Assembly: GCA_002403515.1 (NCBI GenBank)
Contig: DHHZ01000053.1
Coordinates: 1 to 10,763 of the forward strand
Direction: 5' to 3'
DNA length: 10,763 bases
From: Legionellales bacterium UBA4759
GTDB taxonomy: Bacteria; Pseudomonadota; Gammaproteobacteria; Legionellales; Legionellaceae
In this document: positions 1 through 5,473 of the stretch, one piece after another
How positions within the stretch are numbered: the first letter of the stretch is position 1
Layout: each line of letters begins with the position of its first letter
The notes under the pieces: model-generated
What the model was told of the DNA's origin: nothing
Seen by the model: the letters and a program-made list of their open reading frames with translations, nothing else
Database searches by the model: none
Position numbers and translations under genes: made by a program

Positions 1-21
1 CGAATCCCCTTGGGGACGCCA
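1..21 (+). tRNA. 3' end of a tRNA, probably tRNA-Glu (partial)
   Basis: The window opens inside a tRNA gene. Bases 1-5 fit the end of the T-loop (conserved CGAAT), 6-10 (CCCCT) the 3' side of the T-stem, 11-17 (TGGGGAC) the 3' side of the acceptor stem, base 18 is discriminator G73, and 19-21 are an encoded CCA. From memory the 21 bases differ from the end of E. coli tRNA-Glu at one position only (base 11, T for A). A 5' acceptor strand GTCCCCA is predicted just outside the window. The anticodon is not visible, so the isotype rests on the acceptor and T-arm alone. It converges with dgt, whose stop codon begins at 24. Confidence 0.85.
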
Positions 22-23
22 CA

Positions 24-1316
24 CTAATCAAAAAAACTTGTATCCCATTGTGCCGTAAAATTATCAGCATATAACTTTCCATGCAAACGTATTGCAGAAT
101 CATCAGTTAAATTAGCAATCGAATCACAAACAATCCGTTCCAACTGGCCTGGTTTTTTTACATGACGCAGATTCTCTCGACTTGACATGTCCAATAAGCG
201 CTCAGGGTTGGATAAAATCGCCTGGTAAAGATTGATTAACACATTTTGACCGCCATATTCCTGTGCTCTTGCTGGCGGTGAATCAATAATTTGATTATAT
301 ACTTGTCGAATAAAAAACTTTAATAAACGATGTGCGGGTTTGGTCAGTTTTGCTTGATATTTTAAAAGTGGGTGTTCAAATTCTTCAAGCTCTTGAACTT
401 TAACAGCCGTAACAAAATAATGAACCAAAGCACCAATGGTTTGTTTTTTTTGGGCGGGATTGTCCGAAAAGAGTCCTTGCAAAATTTCACTGGCATTCAA
501 AGACTCTATATTTTGCATCAACGCGATAAACTCATTGGATTCAAAATGATGACGATGAATTAAACGCAAATGAATCGCGTCTTCTAAATCATGCACACCA
601 TAAGCAATATCATCAGCGATATCCATCAATGAACAATCAAAACTGTGATAAAGCGCTCGATTTTCAGAAACACTTTGGAAATGCTTGCGGTCTTGATTTG
701 AAAAAGCTTCTAATATCCATTGAACAAGAGACTCATCTTCATCGTAGTAAACTTTGGGTGAAATCCATAATTCTCGATTGGCTTCATTCAATAAATTTTT
801 GGAAACATCTAAATTTAAAACACGACGAGAGACCGGGTATTTCAAAATACCCAATAAAGTGCGTCGAGATAAATCCAAACCATGTGGTGCATAAGCTTTT
901 TCCAATTGACTTACCAATCGTAAAGTTTGAGCATTGCTTTCAAAACCACCATAAGGATATATCAAGGCATTTAATGCGGCTTCACCACCATGACCAAAGG
1001 GCGGATGCCCCATATCGTGCAACAAACAAATGACATAAATTAAATCATCAGGTGGTAACCATGCTTTGACCGCTTCAGAGTGCGCCAAATGATGCAGATG
1101 GCGCACCAAACTCGTACCTATAGATGCAACCTCCAGAGAATGTGTCATTCGAGTTCGATGAAAGTGACCAACATGTCCACCATAAATTTGAGTTTTTTGT
1201 TGCAAACGTCTAAATGCCGCACTGTGAATGACGCGTGTTCTATCACGTTCATATGGCTCACGATAATCATTCGGACCTCGTTGTCTATTTTCACCAGATA
1301 CTCTTGCTGTCCACAT
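24..1316 (-). CDS. dgt: dGTPase-like dNTP triphosphohydrolase, HD superfamily (430 aa)
   Basis: Enzymes of this family hydrolyse dNTPs, typically dGTP, to the deoxynucleoside and triphosphate in the cytoplasm. The N-terminus carries the family hallmark RDRTRVIHSAAFRRLQ (24-39) followed by a TRMTHSLEVA segment with metal-ligand His59. The HD pair is in LLHDMGHPPFGH (H100, D101), and a DIADDIAYGVHD segment (232-243) supplies the later metal aspartate. At 430 aa it is shorter than E. coli Dgt (about 505) and fits the subfamily starting MWTxR...ND that is often labelled anti-phage deoxyguanosine triphosphatase. The ATG at 1316 has a strong purine-rich site (AAAGGGGA) about 6 bases upstream. It is divergent from the SPOR gene (74 bases between starts), and its TAG stop lies two bases from the tRNA end. 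Substrate preference cannot be read from sequence. Confidence 0.93.
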   Translation of the reverse strand: MWTARVSGENRQRGPNDYREPYERDRTRVIHSAAFRRLQQKTQIYGGHVGHFHRTRMTHSLEVASIGTSLVRHLHHLAHSEAVKAWLPPDDLIYVICLLHDMGHPPFGHGGEAALNALIYPYGGFESNAQTLRLVSQLEKAYAPHGLDLSRRTLLGILKYPVSRRVLNLDVSKNLLNEANRELWISPKVYYDEDESLVQWILEAFSNQDRKHFQSVSENRALYHSFDCSLMDIADDIAYGVHDLEDAIHLRLIHRHHFESNEFIALMQNIESLNASEILQGLFSDNPAQKKQTIGALVHYFVTAVKVQELEEFEHPLLKYQAKLTKPAHRLLKFFIRQVYNQIIDSPPARAQEYGGQNVLINLYQAILSNPERLLDMSSRENLRHVKKPGQLERIVCDSIANLTDDSAIRLHGKLYADNFTAQWDTSFFD

Positions 1317-1390
1317 TTTTTTCCCCTTTAAACCTCAAGTTTATCAAAATTTAGTCGTTAATTAAAATATCTACATCAGATAGGATTTAA
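1317..1390. promoter_or_regulatory. Divergent promoter region between dgt and the SPOR lipoprotein
   Basis: This 74-base AT-rich gap must hold the start signals for two genes transcribed away from each other. On the + strand TAAAAT (1363-1368) is a possible -10 box for the SPOR gene, with a poor -35 (TTTATC, 1340-1345) 17 bases upstream. AGGA at 1382-1385 lies 5 bases before the ATG at 1391 and 8 before the ATG at 1394. On the - strand the dgt ribosome site is at about 1323-1330; no convincing minus-strand promoter was found. Confidence 0.35.
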
Positions 1391-1888
1391 ATGATGAACA
1401 TGAAATTATCCATTGTAGCCTTGACTACTATTCTTCTAAACGCTTGCTCCTGGAACAGCCCTGACTCTCCAACACGTGAAATGGTTTATCCCATTGACAA
1501 TCCTTATCAAAACAGTGAGATGATGTATCGAGAACCAGCGCCTTTACCAAAATTTGTTAAAACAGCAGAAGTACCTCAAACCCAAGTAAGCGCTAAAAAT
1601 TTAGATTCAGAATGGGTCAGGAAACAAAATCCTCAAGACTATACCATTATGATTGCTTCAAATGATCAACCCTTAGGGATCAGTAAAGCGCTCATGGAAG
1701 TACCTAAAAATCAAAGATCTGCTGCAATTAAATATTCCCGAAATGGTAAGACTTTCTACACGGGTGTATATGGTAACTATATGGATGCCAATATGGCCAA
1801 AGAGAACTTAGAAAATCTGCCAAGCGATGTGAAACAAGAAGCTTCGGTAGTGCAATGGAGTCAAGTTCAAAGGTTATATGATTTGTAA
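1391..1888 (+). CDS. SPOR-domain lipoprotein, DamX-like SPOR (165 aa)
   Basis: SPOR domains bind peptidoglycan stripped of stem peptides, usually at the division septum. The N-terminus is a lipoprotein signal: a hydrophobic stretch (6-16) ends in the lipobox LNAC, so Cys19 should be lipidated. A low-complexity, proline-rich linker (20-80) leads to the SPOR domain at about 82-160. There DYTIMIAS is strand 1, TFYTGVYGNY the second half, and VVQWSQVQ the ending seen in DamX-type SPOR domains (usually WxRxxxSVQ). Starts at 1391, 1394 or 1400 are all possible; AGGA at 1382-1385 best serves the first two. Position +2 of the lipoprotein is Ser, not Asp, which by the E. coli rule favours the outer membrane. 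The last 15 bases overlap gspM on the other strand. A role in septal wall remodelling is inferred. Confidence 0.82.
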   Translation: MMNMKLSIVALTTILLNACSWNSPDSPTREMVYPIDNPYQNSEMMYREPAPLPKFVKTAEVPQTQVSAKNLDSEWVRKQNPQDYTIMIASNDQPLGISKALMEVPKNQRSAAIKYSRNGKTFYTGVYGNYMDANMAKENLENLPSDVKQEASVVQWSQVQRLYDL

Positions 1889-2335
1889 AACCATATCGGC
1901 ATTGACTATACCAACTTGGCTCAATTTGGACATATGTAAGCTCACAATTTTAAAGCTATATTGCTTTTGCATAGCCCAAAGCCATTGCATCAGTCTTTGT
2001 TCATCAATGGTTTTTACAGTGAGTTTCAATTGGTTATTGCCTTGCTGCTCTAAGCGAACATTTTTATATTGGGGTAAAAGATTTTTCCAATTGTTCGACA
2101 AAATATCTAATAAATCGGTTATATCGGTAGCTTTAGTTTGAGCCTGCCAATTGGCGGGTAATTTTTTTAACAGTAAAATATGTTTCATTTGCACTTTTAG
2201 GCGCGAATTTTGAAAATGTAATGTTGACGTGACTATTGTTAAAAAAAACAACCAAAATAATATGCCCAATAAACCCACCAAAACTAAAACTGTTTGTTGC
2301 GGATACTTTTTTAAAAAAGCCTTAATCTCATCCAT
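1874..2335 (-). CDS. gspM: Type II secretion system protein M (GspM-like, 153 aa)
   Basis: GspM is a small bitopic inner-membrane protein that pairs with GspL in the type II secretion assembly platform. This protein has the expected plan: a short charged cytoplasmic N-terminus (MDEIKAFLKKYPQQ), one strong membrane segment at about 15-37, an amphipathic stretch (40-65), and a periplasmic domain ending near residue 150. Its 153 residues match the usual GspM length (about 160). Sequence conservation in the family is low, so the call relies on architecture and on position directly after gspL. The start is firm: ATG at 2335-2333 shares one base with the gspL stop (TAATG) and has AAGGA (2348-2344) 8 bases upstream. 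PilO-like proteins have a similar layout and remain an alternative. Its 3' end overlaps the converging SPOR gene by 15 bases. Confidence 0.75.
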   Translation of the reverse strand: MDEIKAFLKKYPQQTVLVLVGLLGILFWLFFLTIVTSTLHFQNSRLKVQMKHILLLKKLPANWQAQTKATDITDLLDILSNNWKNLLPQYKNVRLEQQGNNQLKLTVKTIDEQRLMQWLWAMQKQYSFKIVSLHMSKLSQVGIVNADMVLQII

Positions 2336-3450
2336 TAGGCCCGTCCTTGTAATTGAAGAACAACCCTGACACCGTTGGGTATGGTTTGTACTTGGGATTG
2401 CAAAATTTTGATATTCTGTCGAATTAATTTATTTTTTAATTGTTGTAAAGAATTAATGTTTGGTAATTCTAGGAATAATTGCATTTTATTTTGTTCAAAC
2501 TTAATTTGTTGAATCTTAATTTTTGGTTGTATGGATTTTTGTAAGGCAATCCAAATACTCCAAAATTGTTTTTTTTGAGCTTGTTGTCTTTGATATGTCG
2601 CAAGATTTTTTTCAAGAGCGCCTGTTTCTGTATTTGAAAAAGCGCGAAACTCTTTTAAATTTTGAAAATACATTACGGTATTTTTACCAAATAAAACAAG
2701 AAATACTAAAGCAATAAAACCCAAGGCGCCAATGATTACTTGCGGAAAATATTTTTCAATTTGTTCGGGTTGAATATAATTTTTTAAATCAAAGTGTTGA
2801 GAATTTTGGTCTATATTCACAGGGGCTTGCTCTGAAAATCGCTGTGCCATCCACTCTGGCCATGAACAGCCAACAAATTGAGCGCCTGGAAAATCAAGTT
2901 GAAACTGAGCGTAATAAATATTTGCCTCAAACGATTTATCTTTAATCCAATTCAAAAACAGTTGATGAGGTAAACAACCATTGTGATCATCGGAACGTAT
3001 TAGTGCATCACCCCGATTCAAGATAAAAACCTCGCGGGGGTTCAATGCAAACCAATCTAGGGTGATACCCGTAAATTGAATATTATGATGAGCCCAAAAC
3101 TGTCTAACAGAATCTAGCCATGATTTATCCCAGATAAATACATTGTATAAATCTTGTGATGCTTTTTGATAAAACCACCATAAATTGGAAAAATCTTGAA
3201 TGACGCGGTCTTCTAATGTTGAAACAATTGCTGCGGGAATATCTTTTGCGCTTAATTTGGGTAAATTGACCTGGTGGATGGTACATGATTTGGCTGGTAA
3301 TACCAGCCAAATGGTATAGCCTTGTTGGCTTAACTGAGCGATACCTTCAACGGTTAATTCTTGTAAAGGATAATGAGCGCCCACAACAGCAAAAGAGCCA
3401 TCGGGGTGCTTGTCTTCCCACAACACATAGACCGTTTCTTGAGTTGTCAT
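2335..3450 (-). CDS. gspL: Type II secretion system protein L (GspL-like, 371 aa)
   Basis: GspL links the cytoplasmic ATPase GspE to the inner-membrane platform of type II secretion. Residues 1-230 form the cytoplasmic actin-like part; LPKLSAKDIPAAIVSTLEDR (63-82) followed by VIQDFSNLWWF corresponds to the conserved segment around P...LE..L..D in GspL. FDLKNYIQ (220-227) is a weak form of the pre-membrane NLLxG motif. One membrane helix lies at 236-255, then a coiled-coil-prone stretch (262-298) and a small alpha/beta periplasmic domain (about 305-368) as in the ferredoxin-like GspL end. Its 371 residues are typical. I chose the ATG at 3450, one base after the mltB stop, because it starts a GspL-like N-terminus; an ATG at 3516 would add 22 residues that only read through mltB. 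The Shine-Dalgarno is weak, suggesting translational coupling to mltB. Confidence 0.8.
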   Translation of the reverse strand: MTTQETVYVLWEDKHPDGSFAVVGAHYPLQELTVEGIAQLSQQGYTIWLVLPAKSCTIHQVNLPKLSAKDIPAAIVSTLEDRVIQDFSNLWWFYQKASQDLYNVFIWDKSWLDSVRQFWAHHNIQFTGITLDWFALNPREVFILNRGDALIRSDDHNGCLPHQLFLNWIKDKSFEANIYYAQFQLDFPGAQFVGCSWPEWMAQRFSEQAPVNIDQNSQHFDLKNYIQPEQIEKYFPQVIIGALGFIALVFLVLFGKNTVMYFQNLKEFRAFSNTETGALEKNLATYQRQQAQKKQFWSIWIALQKSIQPKIKIQQIKFEQNKMQLFLELPNINSLQQLKNKLIRQNIKILQSQVQTIPNGVRVVLQLQGRA

Positions 3451-3451
3451 A

Positions 3452-4432
3452 TTATACTTTATTCGCAATTGATTCCGATAATAAATATACTGCCAATCCG
3501 TACAAGGGACTCGCATTATAAGTTAATATAACATAAAAATTAGGATATCCAATCCAGTATTCGCTGCCTTTGGTTAAATTCATTTCTAATAATCCTGCGG
3601 TATTAGGATGCATCCAAAGTGTTGAAACTGGGGAAATCCCGCAACGGGTTAAATCACGATATTGGTATGTTGCCTTTTTCAAATTTGGAACAATATTTTG
3701 ACACAAGGTTCTTTTTAACTCTGCTTTTTGAGCGATAACTTGATTGGGTTTCCAGCCATGTTGCTGCAAATAATTCGCCACACTTACAATAGCATCATCT
3801 GAATTATGAATAATGTCAGGTGCGCCAGATCCTTGATATTTCACTGCCCAACGACGATAACTACCTGGCATAAACTGCCCTTGCCCCATTGCCCCTGCAT
3901 ATGAGCCTAATTGTGCGGTAGGATTGAGGTGATATTCATGACACATTTTTAAATATTCTTTCAACTCATATTGAAAATATGGGGCACGTTTGGGGTAATA
4001 AAAAGCCAATGTGCTTAAGGCATCCAATACTCGAAAATCACCTTGGCGTTGACCATATAAAGTTTCTACCCCTAAAATACTCACAATGATTTCAGCAGGA
4101 ACCCCATAATGTTTTTCTGCATATCGTAAAGTATTGCGATGTTGTTTCCAGAATTGCGCACCAGCTTGCGCTCGCGAATTGGTTAAGAATAATTGAGAGT
4201 ACACATCCCATGGCTTTGCTTCATACGGTCTATCCATTTTTTCTAAAATATCTGGACGAAATTTTGCAGCACGCAATGCCAACTCAACCTCAGAACGACT
4301 TAAATGTTCTTTTTTTACCAATTCATTAATAAAAGACTGAACTTGTTGTTTTTTTAACAGTTGTTCATCTGCATGTGAACTTGCAACATGTGCTAAGCAA
4401 AAAAAACCAAAAATTTTACCCCATTTACGCAT
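3452..4432 (-). CDS. mltB: Lytic murein transglycosylase, MltB family (326 aa)
   Basis: MltB-family enzymes cut the MurNAc-GlcNAc bond of peptidoglycan, leaving 1,6-anhydro-MurNAc. Residues 1-21 look like a type I signal peptide (MRKWGK, hydrophobic core, then SSHA before DEQ), not a lipobox, so the product should be soluble in the periplasm. Catalytic Glu123 lies in SILGVETLYGQ. The family signature SYAGAMGQGQFMPGSYRRWA (177-196) and SDDAIVSVANYLQQHGW (211-227) follow, and the end (FYVILTYNASPLYGLAVYLL) is typical of the family. The ATG at 4432 is preferred because AAGGA sits 8 bases upstream and the signal peptide begins there; an upstream in-frame ATG at 4477 adds 15 non-conserved residues. 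It is the first gene of mltB-gspL-gspM, with one base before gspL. Confidence 0.93.
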   Translation of the reverse strand: MRKWGKIFGFFCLAHVASSHADEQLLKKQQVQSFINELVKKEHLSRSEVELALRAAKFRPDILEKMDRPYEAKPWDVYSQLFLTNSRAQAGAQFWKQHRNTLRYAEKHYGVPAEIIVSILGVETLYGQRQGDFRVLDALSTLAFYYPKRAPYFQYELKEYLKMCHEYHLNPTAQLGSYAGAMGQGQFMPGSYRRWAVKYQGSGAPDIIHNSDDAIVSVANYLQQHGWKPNQVIAQKAELKRTLCQNIVPNLKKATYQYRDLTRCGISPVSTLWMHPNTAGLLEMNLTKGSEYWIGYPNFYVILTYNASPLYGLAVYLLSESIANKV

Positions 4433-4440
4433 CTTATTAT

Positions 4441-4445
4441 TCCTT
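4441..4445 (-). promoter_or_regulatory. Ribosome binding site that sets the mltB start
   Basis: On the minus strand AAGGA lies 8 bases before the ATG at 4432. No comparable site precedes the in-frame ATG at 4477, so this site fixes the N-terminus at the signal peptide. Confidence 0.7.
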
Positions 4446-4465
4446 AATTCATACAAAAACTTATG

Positions 4466-4478
4466 CATGATAATCATG
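4466..4478. promoter_or_regulatory. 13-base dyad upstream of mltB, possible operator
   Basis: CATGATAATCATG is a perfect palindrome of two 6-base arms around one central base. It lies 34-46 bases upstream of the mltB ATG, where a minus-strand -10 box (CATGAT, 17 bases after TTGCAA) could overlap it. That position would suit a repressor site, but no regulator is identified and a 12-base match can arise by chance in AT-rich DNA. Confidence 0.3.
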
Positions 4479-4543
4479 GCGGTAAATCACCAAATTTGCA
4501 ACTTTCCTTTGAACGAATCAATAATAATAGCGTACCGATTTTT

Positions 4544-4588
4544 AAAAAAAATATTGATACTCTAAATTTATTCTGATATATTTTTTTT
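4544..4588. repeat. AT-only inverted repeat with A/T tracts in the mltB/barrel gap
   Basis: AAAAAAAATAT (4544-4554) and ATATTTTTTTT (4578-4588) are perfect 11-base inverted copies around a 23-base centre; another T-tract follows at 4592-4598. Such A/T tracts bend DNA and can act as UP elements or bind nucleoid proteins. With no GC in the stem it is a poor terminator. The 228-base gap between mltB and the barrel gene holds otherwise only the short dyad, a direct repeat and a weak -10 box. Confidence 0.5.
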
Positions 4589-4619
4589 CAGTTTTTTTGC
4601 CAGGTTAATCTCTAAATTT
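4560..4619 (+). repeat. 10-base direct repeat spaced 50 bases apart
   Basis: CTCTAAATTT occurs at 4560-4569 and again at 4610-4619, exactly 50 bases start to start, close to five helical turns and upstream of the barrel gene promoter region. The phasing would put both copies on one face of the helix. It may be chance in such AT-rich sequence. Confidence 0.4.
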
Positions 4620-4646
4620 TCGAATTTCGTGTTAACTTTGCTTGCT

Positions 4647-4652
4647 TAATAT
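4647..4652 (+). promoter_or_regulatory. Possible -10 box directly before the barrel gene start
   Basis: TAATAT ends 8 bases before the ATG at 4661. If used, transcription would begin at about 4659-4661 and the mRNA would have no leader. The -35 region (ATTTCG/TTTCGT, about 4624-4630) is poor. Confidence 0.35.
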
Positions 4653-4660
4653 AGATTTTT

Positions 4661-5302
4661 ATGTTTACAAGGATTTTTGTTTTTCTTTTATCTTCGTTGG
4701 CAATGGTTGTGAATAGTTCATATAGTCTTGAAAGTTGGCGAGACCACGGCACATTTTATCTCACAGCCGGTGGCGTTTACTCCTACGTCTCTTATTCTGA
4801 TAATCCTTTAAGTTTTACCGCTGGTGGAAAAACTTATCCTTACAATCCCGAGAGTGATTATGATAGAAATAACTTTGGGATGCGCTTTGGATTCGGTAAT
4901 AAATTTATCAAGGAATTGCCATTTAGCTATGAATTTGATTACAACCAAACTTTTAAAATTTCCAAAAAAAGTAATGATTTTAATTATGGTATTGCTACAA
5001 AATCTCTAGTAGCAACACTTATTTACACTTTAAATCCAAAAGATCGATTAACCTTTAGCGTTTCTGGCGGTGCCGTAGCGATGAGTGTGATACAAACCAT
5101 CGATAGTGAAAAACCTGACCTATTCTATCGAACAAGTAGCTATTCCACAGATATTGACCCTTTTGTGGGGGGCGCAATTTTATATCAAATAAATGATAAG
5201 TTTGCTATCCGTGCAATCGAATTTGTTGATATTAGTACCTACAATCGAAGCCTTAGCGGCAGAGCTGTAACCCTGCTGATGCTAAATTATTACCCAAGCT
5301 AA
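4661..5302 (+). CDS. Putative outer-membrane beta-barrel protein (213 aa)
   Basis: I do not recognise a named family. The first 20 or so residues are a type I signal peptide (MFTRIFVFLLSSLAMVV, cleavage plausible near SSYS/LES). The rest shows alternating hydrophobic and polar residues and glycine/aromatic-rich strands typical of a small barrel: FYLTAGGVYSYVSY, NFGMRFGFGNKF, FSYEFDYNQTF, SLVATLIYTL, RLTFSVSGGAVAMSV, DPFVGGAILYQIN, FAIRAIEFVDIS and AVTLLMLNYYP, consistent with about eight strands. The last residue is Ser, not the usual terminal Phe, although two Tyr lie close by. The start is constrained: an in-frame TAG at 4652-4654 leaves ATG 4661 as the first choice, yet no Shine-Dalgarno precedes it. 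It is divergent from mltB and separated from lepA by 171 bases, so it is probably its own transcription unit. Its function is unknown. Confidence 0.72.
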   Translation: MFTRIFVFLLSSLAMVVNSSYSLESWRDHGTFYLTAGGVYSYVSYSDNPLSFTAGGKTYPYNPESDYDRNNFGMRFGFGNKFIKELPFSYEFDYNQTFKISKKSNDFNYGIATKSLVATLIYTLNPKDRLTFSVSGGAVAMSVIQTIDSEKPDLFYRTSSYSTDIDPFVGGAILYQINDKFAIRAIEFVDISTYNRSLSGRAVTLLMLNYYPS

Positions 5303-5314
5303 ATTAAACATCAG

Positions 5315-5389
5315 ATAAGAATTTTGATTAGGGCTAAAAAATATTTATAATTAAATTATTGAAGTAAAACCTTTTATCAAAATTCTTAT
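5315..5389 (+). repeat. Perfect 14-bp inverted repeat between the barrel gene and lepA
   Basis: ATAAGAATTTTGAT (5315-5328) is perfectly inverted as ATCAAAATTCTTAT (5376-5389), with 47 bases between the arms. A short inner AGG/CCT match (5330-5332 with 5370-5372) could extend the stem. TCC and six T (5393-5398) follow the right arm, so it could work as a long-loop intrinsic terminator for the barrel gene. It could equally be a small structured RNA or the ends of a miniature element. Confidence 0.6.
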
Positions 5390-5421
5390 TCCTTTTTTAC
5401 AAAAAAAACCCAGATGATCTA

Positions 5422-5448
5422 TTGTCAATTCGCTTTTTAAGTTAAAAT
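5422..5448 (+). promoter_or_regulatory. Candidate promoter of the lepA-lepB-rnc operon
   Basis: TTGTCA (5422-5427; 5 of 6 matches to the sigma-70 -35) and TAAAAT (5443-5448; 5 of 6 to the -10) are 15 bases apart, slightly short of the ideal 17. The -10 box ends 25 bases before the lepA ATG, leaving a short leader containing AAGAAG (5464-5469) as ribosome site. Confidence 0.5.
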
Positions 5449-5473
5449 ATTCTCATTTGATTTAAGAAGTTCA

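Noticed and set aside
5..16. TCCCCTTGGGGA palindrome as a stand-alone terminator or operator
   Set aside because: It is explained by the tRNA T-stem and acceptor strand meeting, and is not followed by a T-run in either direction.
629..1033. 134-codon open frame on the + strand opposite dgt
   Set aside because: It lies wholly inside the well-supported dgt gene, has no domain pattern, and is composed of residues expected from the antisense of a real gene.
3451..3456. TATAAT on the minus strand just before gspL, resembling a -10 box
   Set aside because: It touches the ATG at 3450 and has no -35 element; the tight packing with mltB argues for one operon.
3451..3516. Longer gspL start (ATG at 3516)
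   Set aside because: The extra 22 residues read through the conserved end of mltB in another frame and do not look like a GspL N-terminus. The ATG at 3450, one base after the mltB stop, fits better.
4433..4477. Longer mltB start (ATG at 4477)
   Set aside because: It adds 15 residues before a normal signal peptide and lacks a ribosome site, while AAGGA precedes the ATG at 4432.
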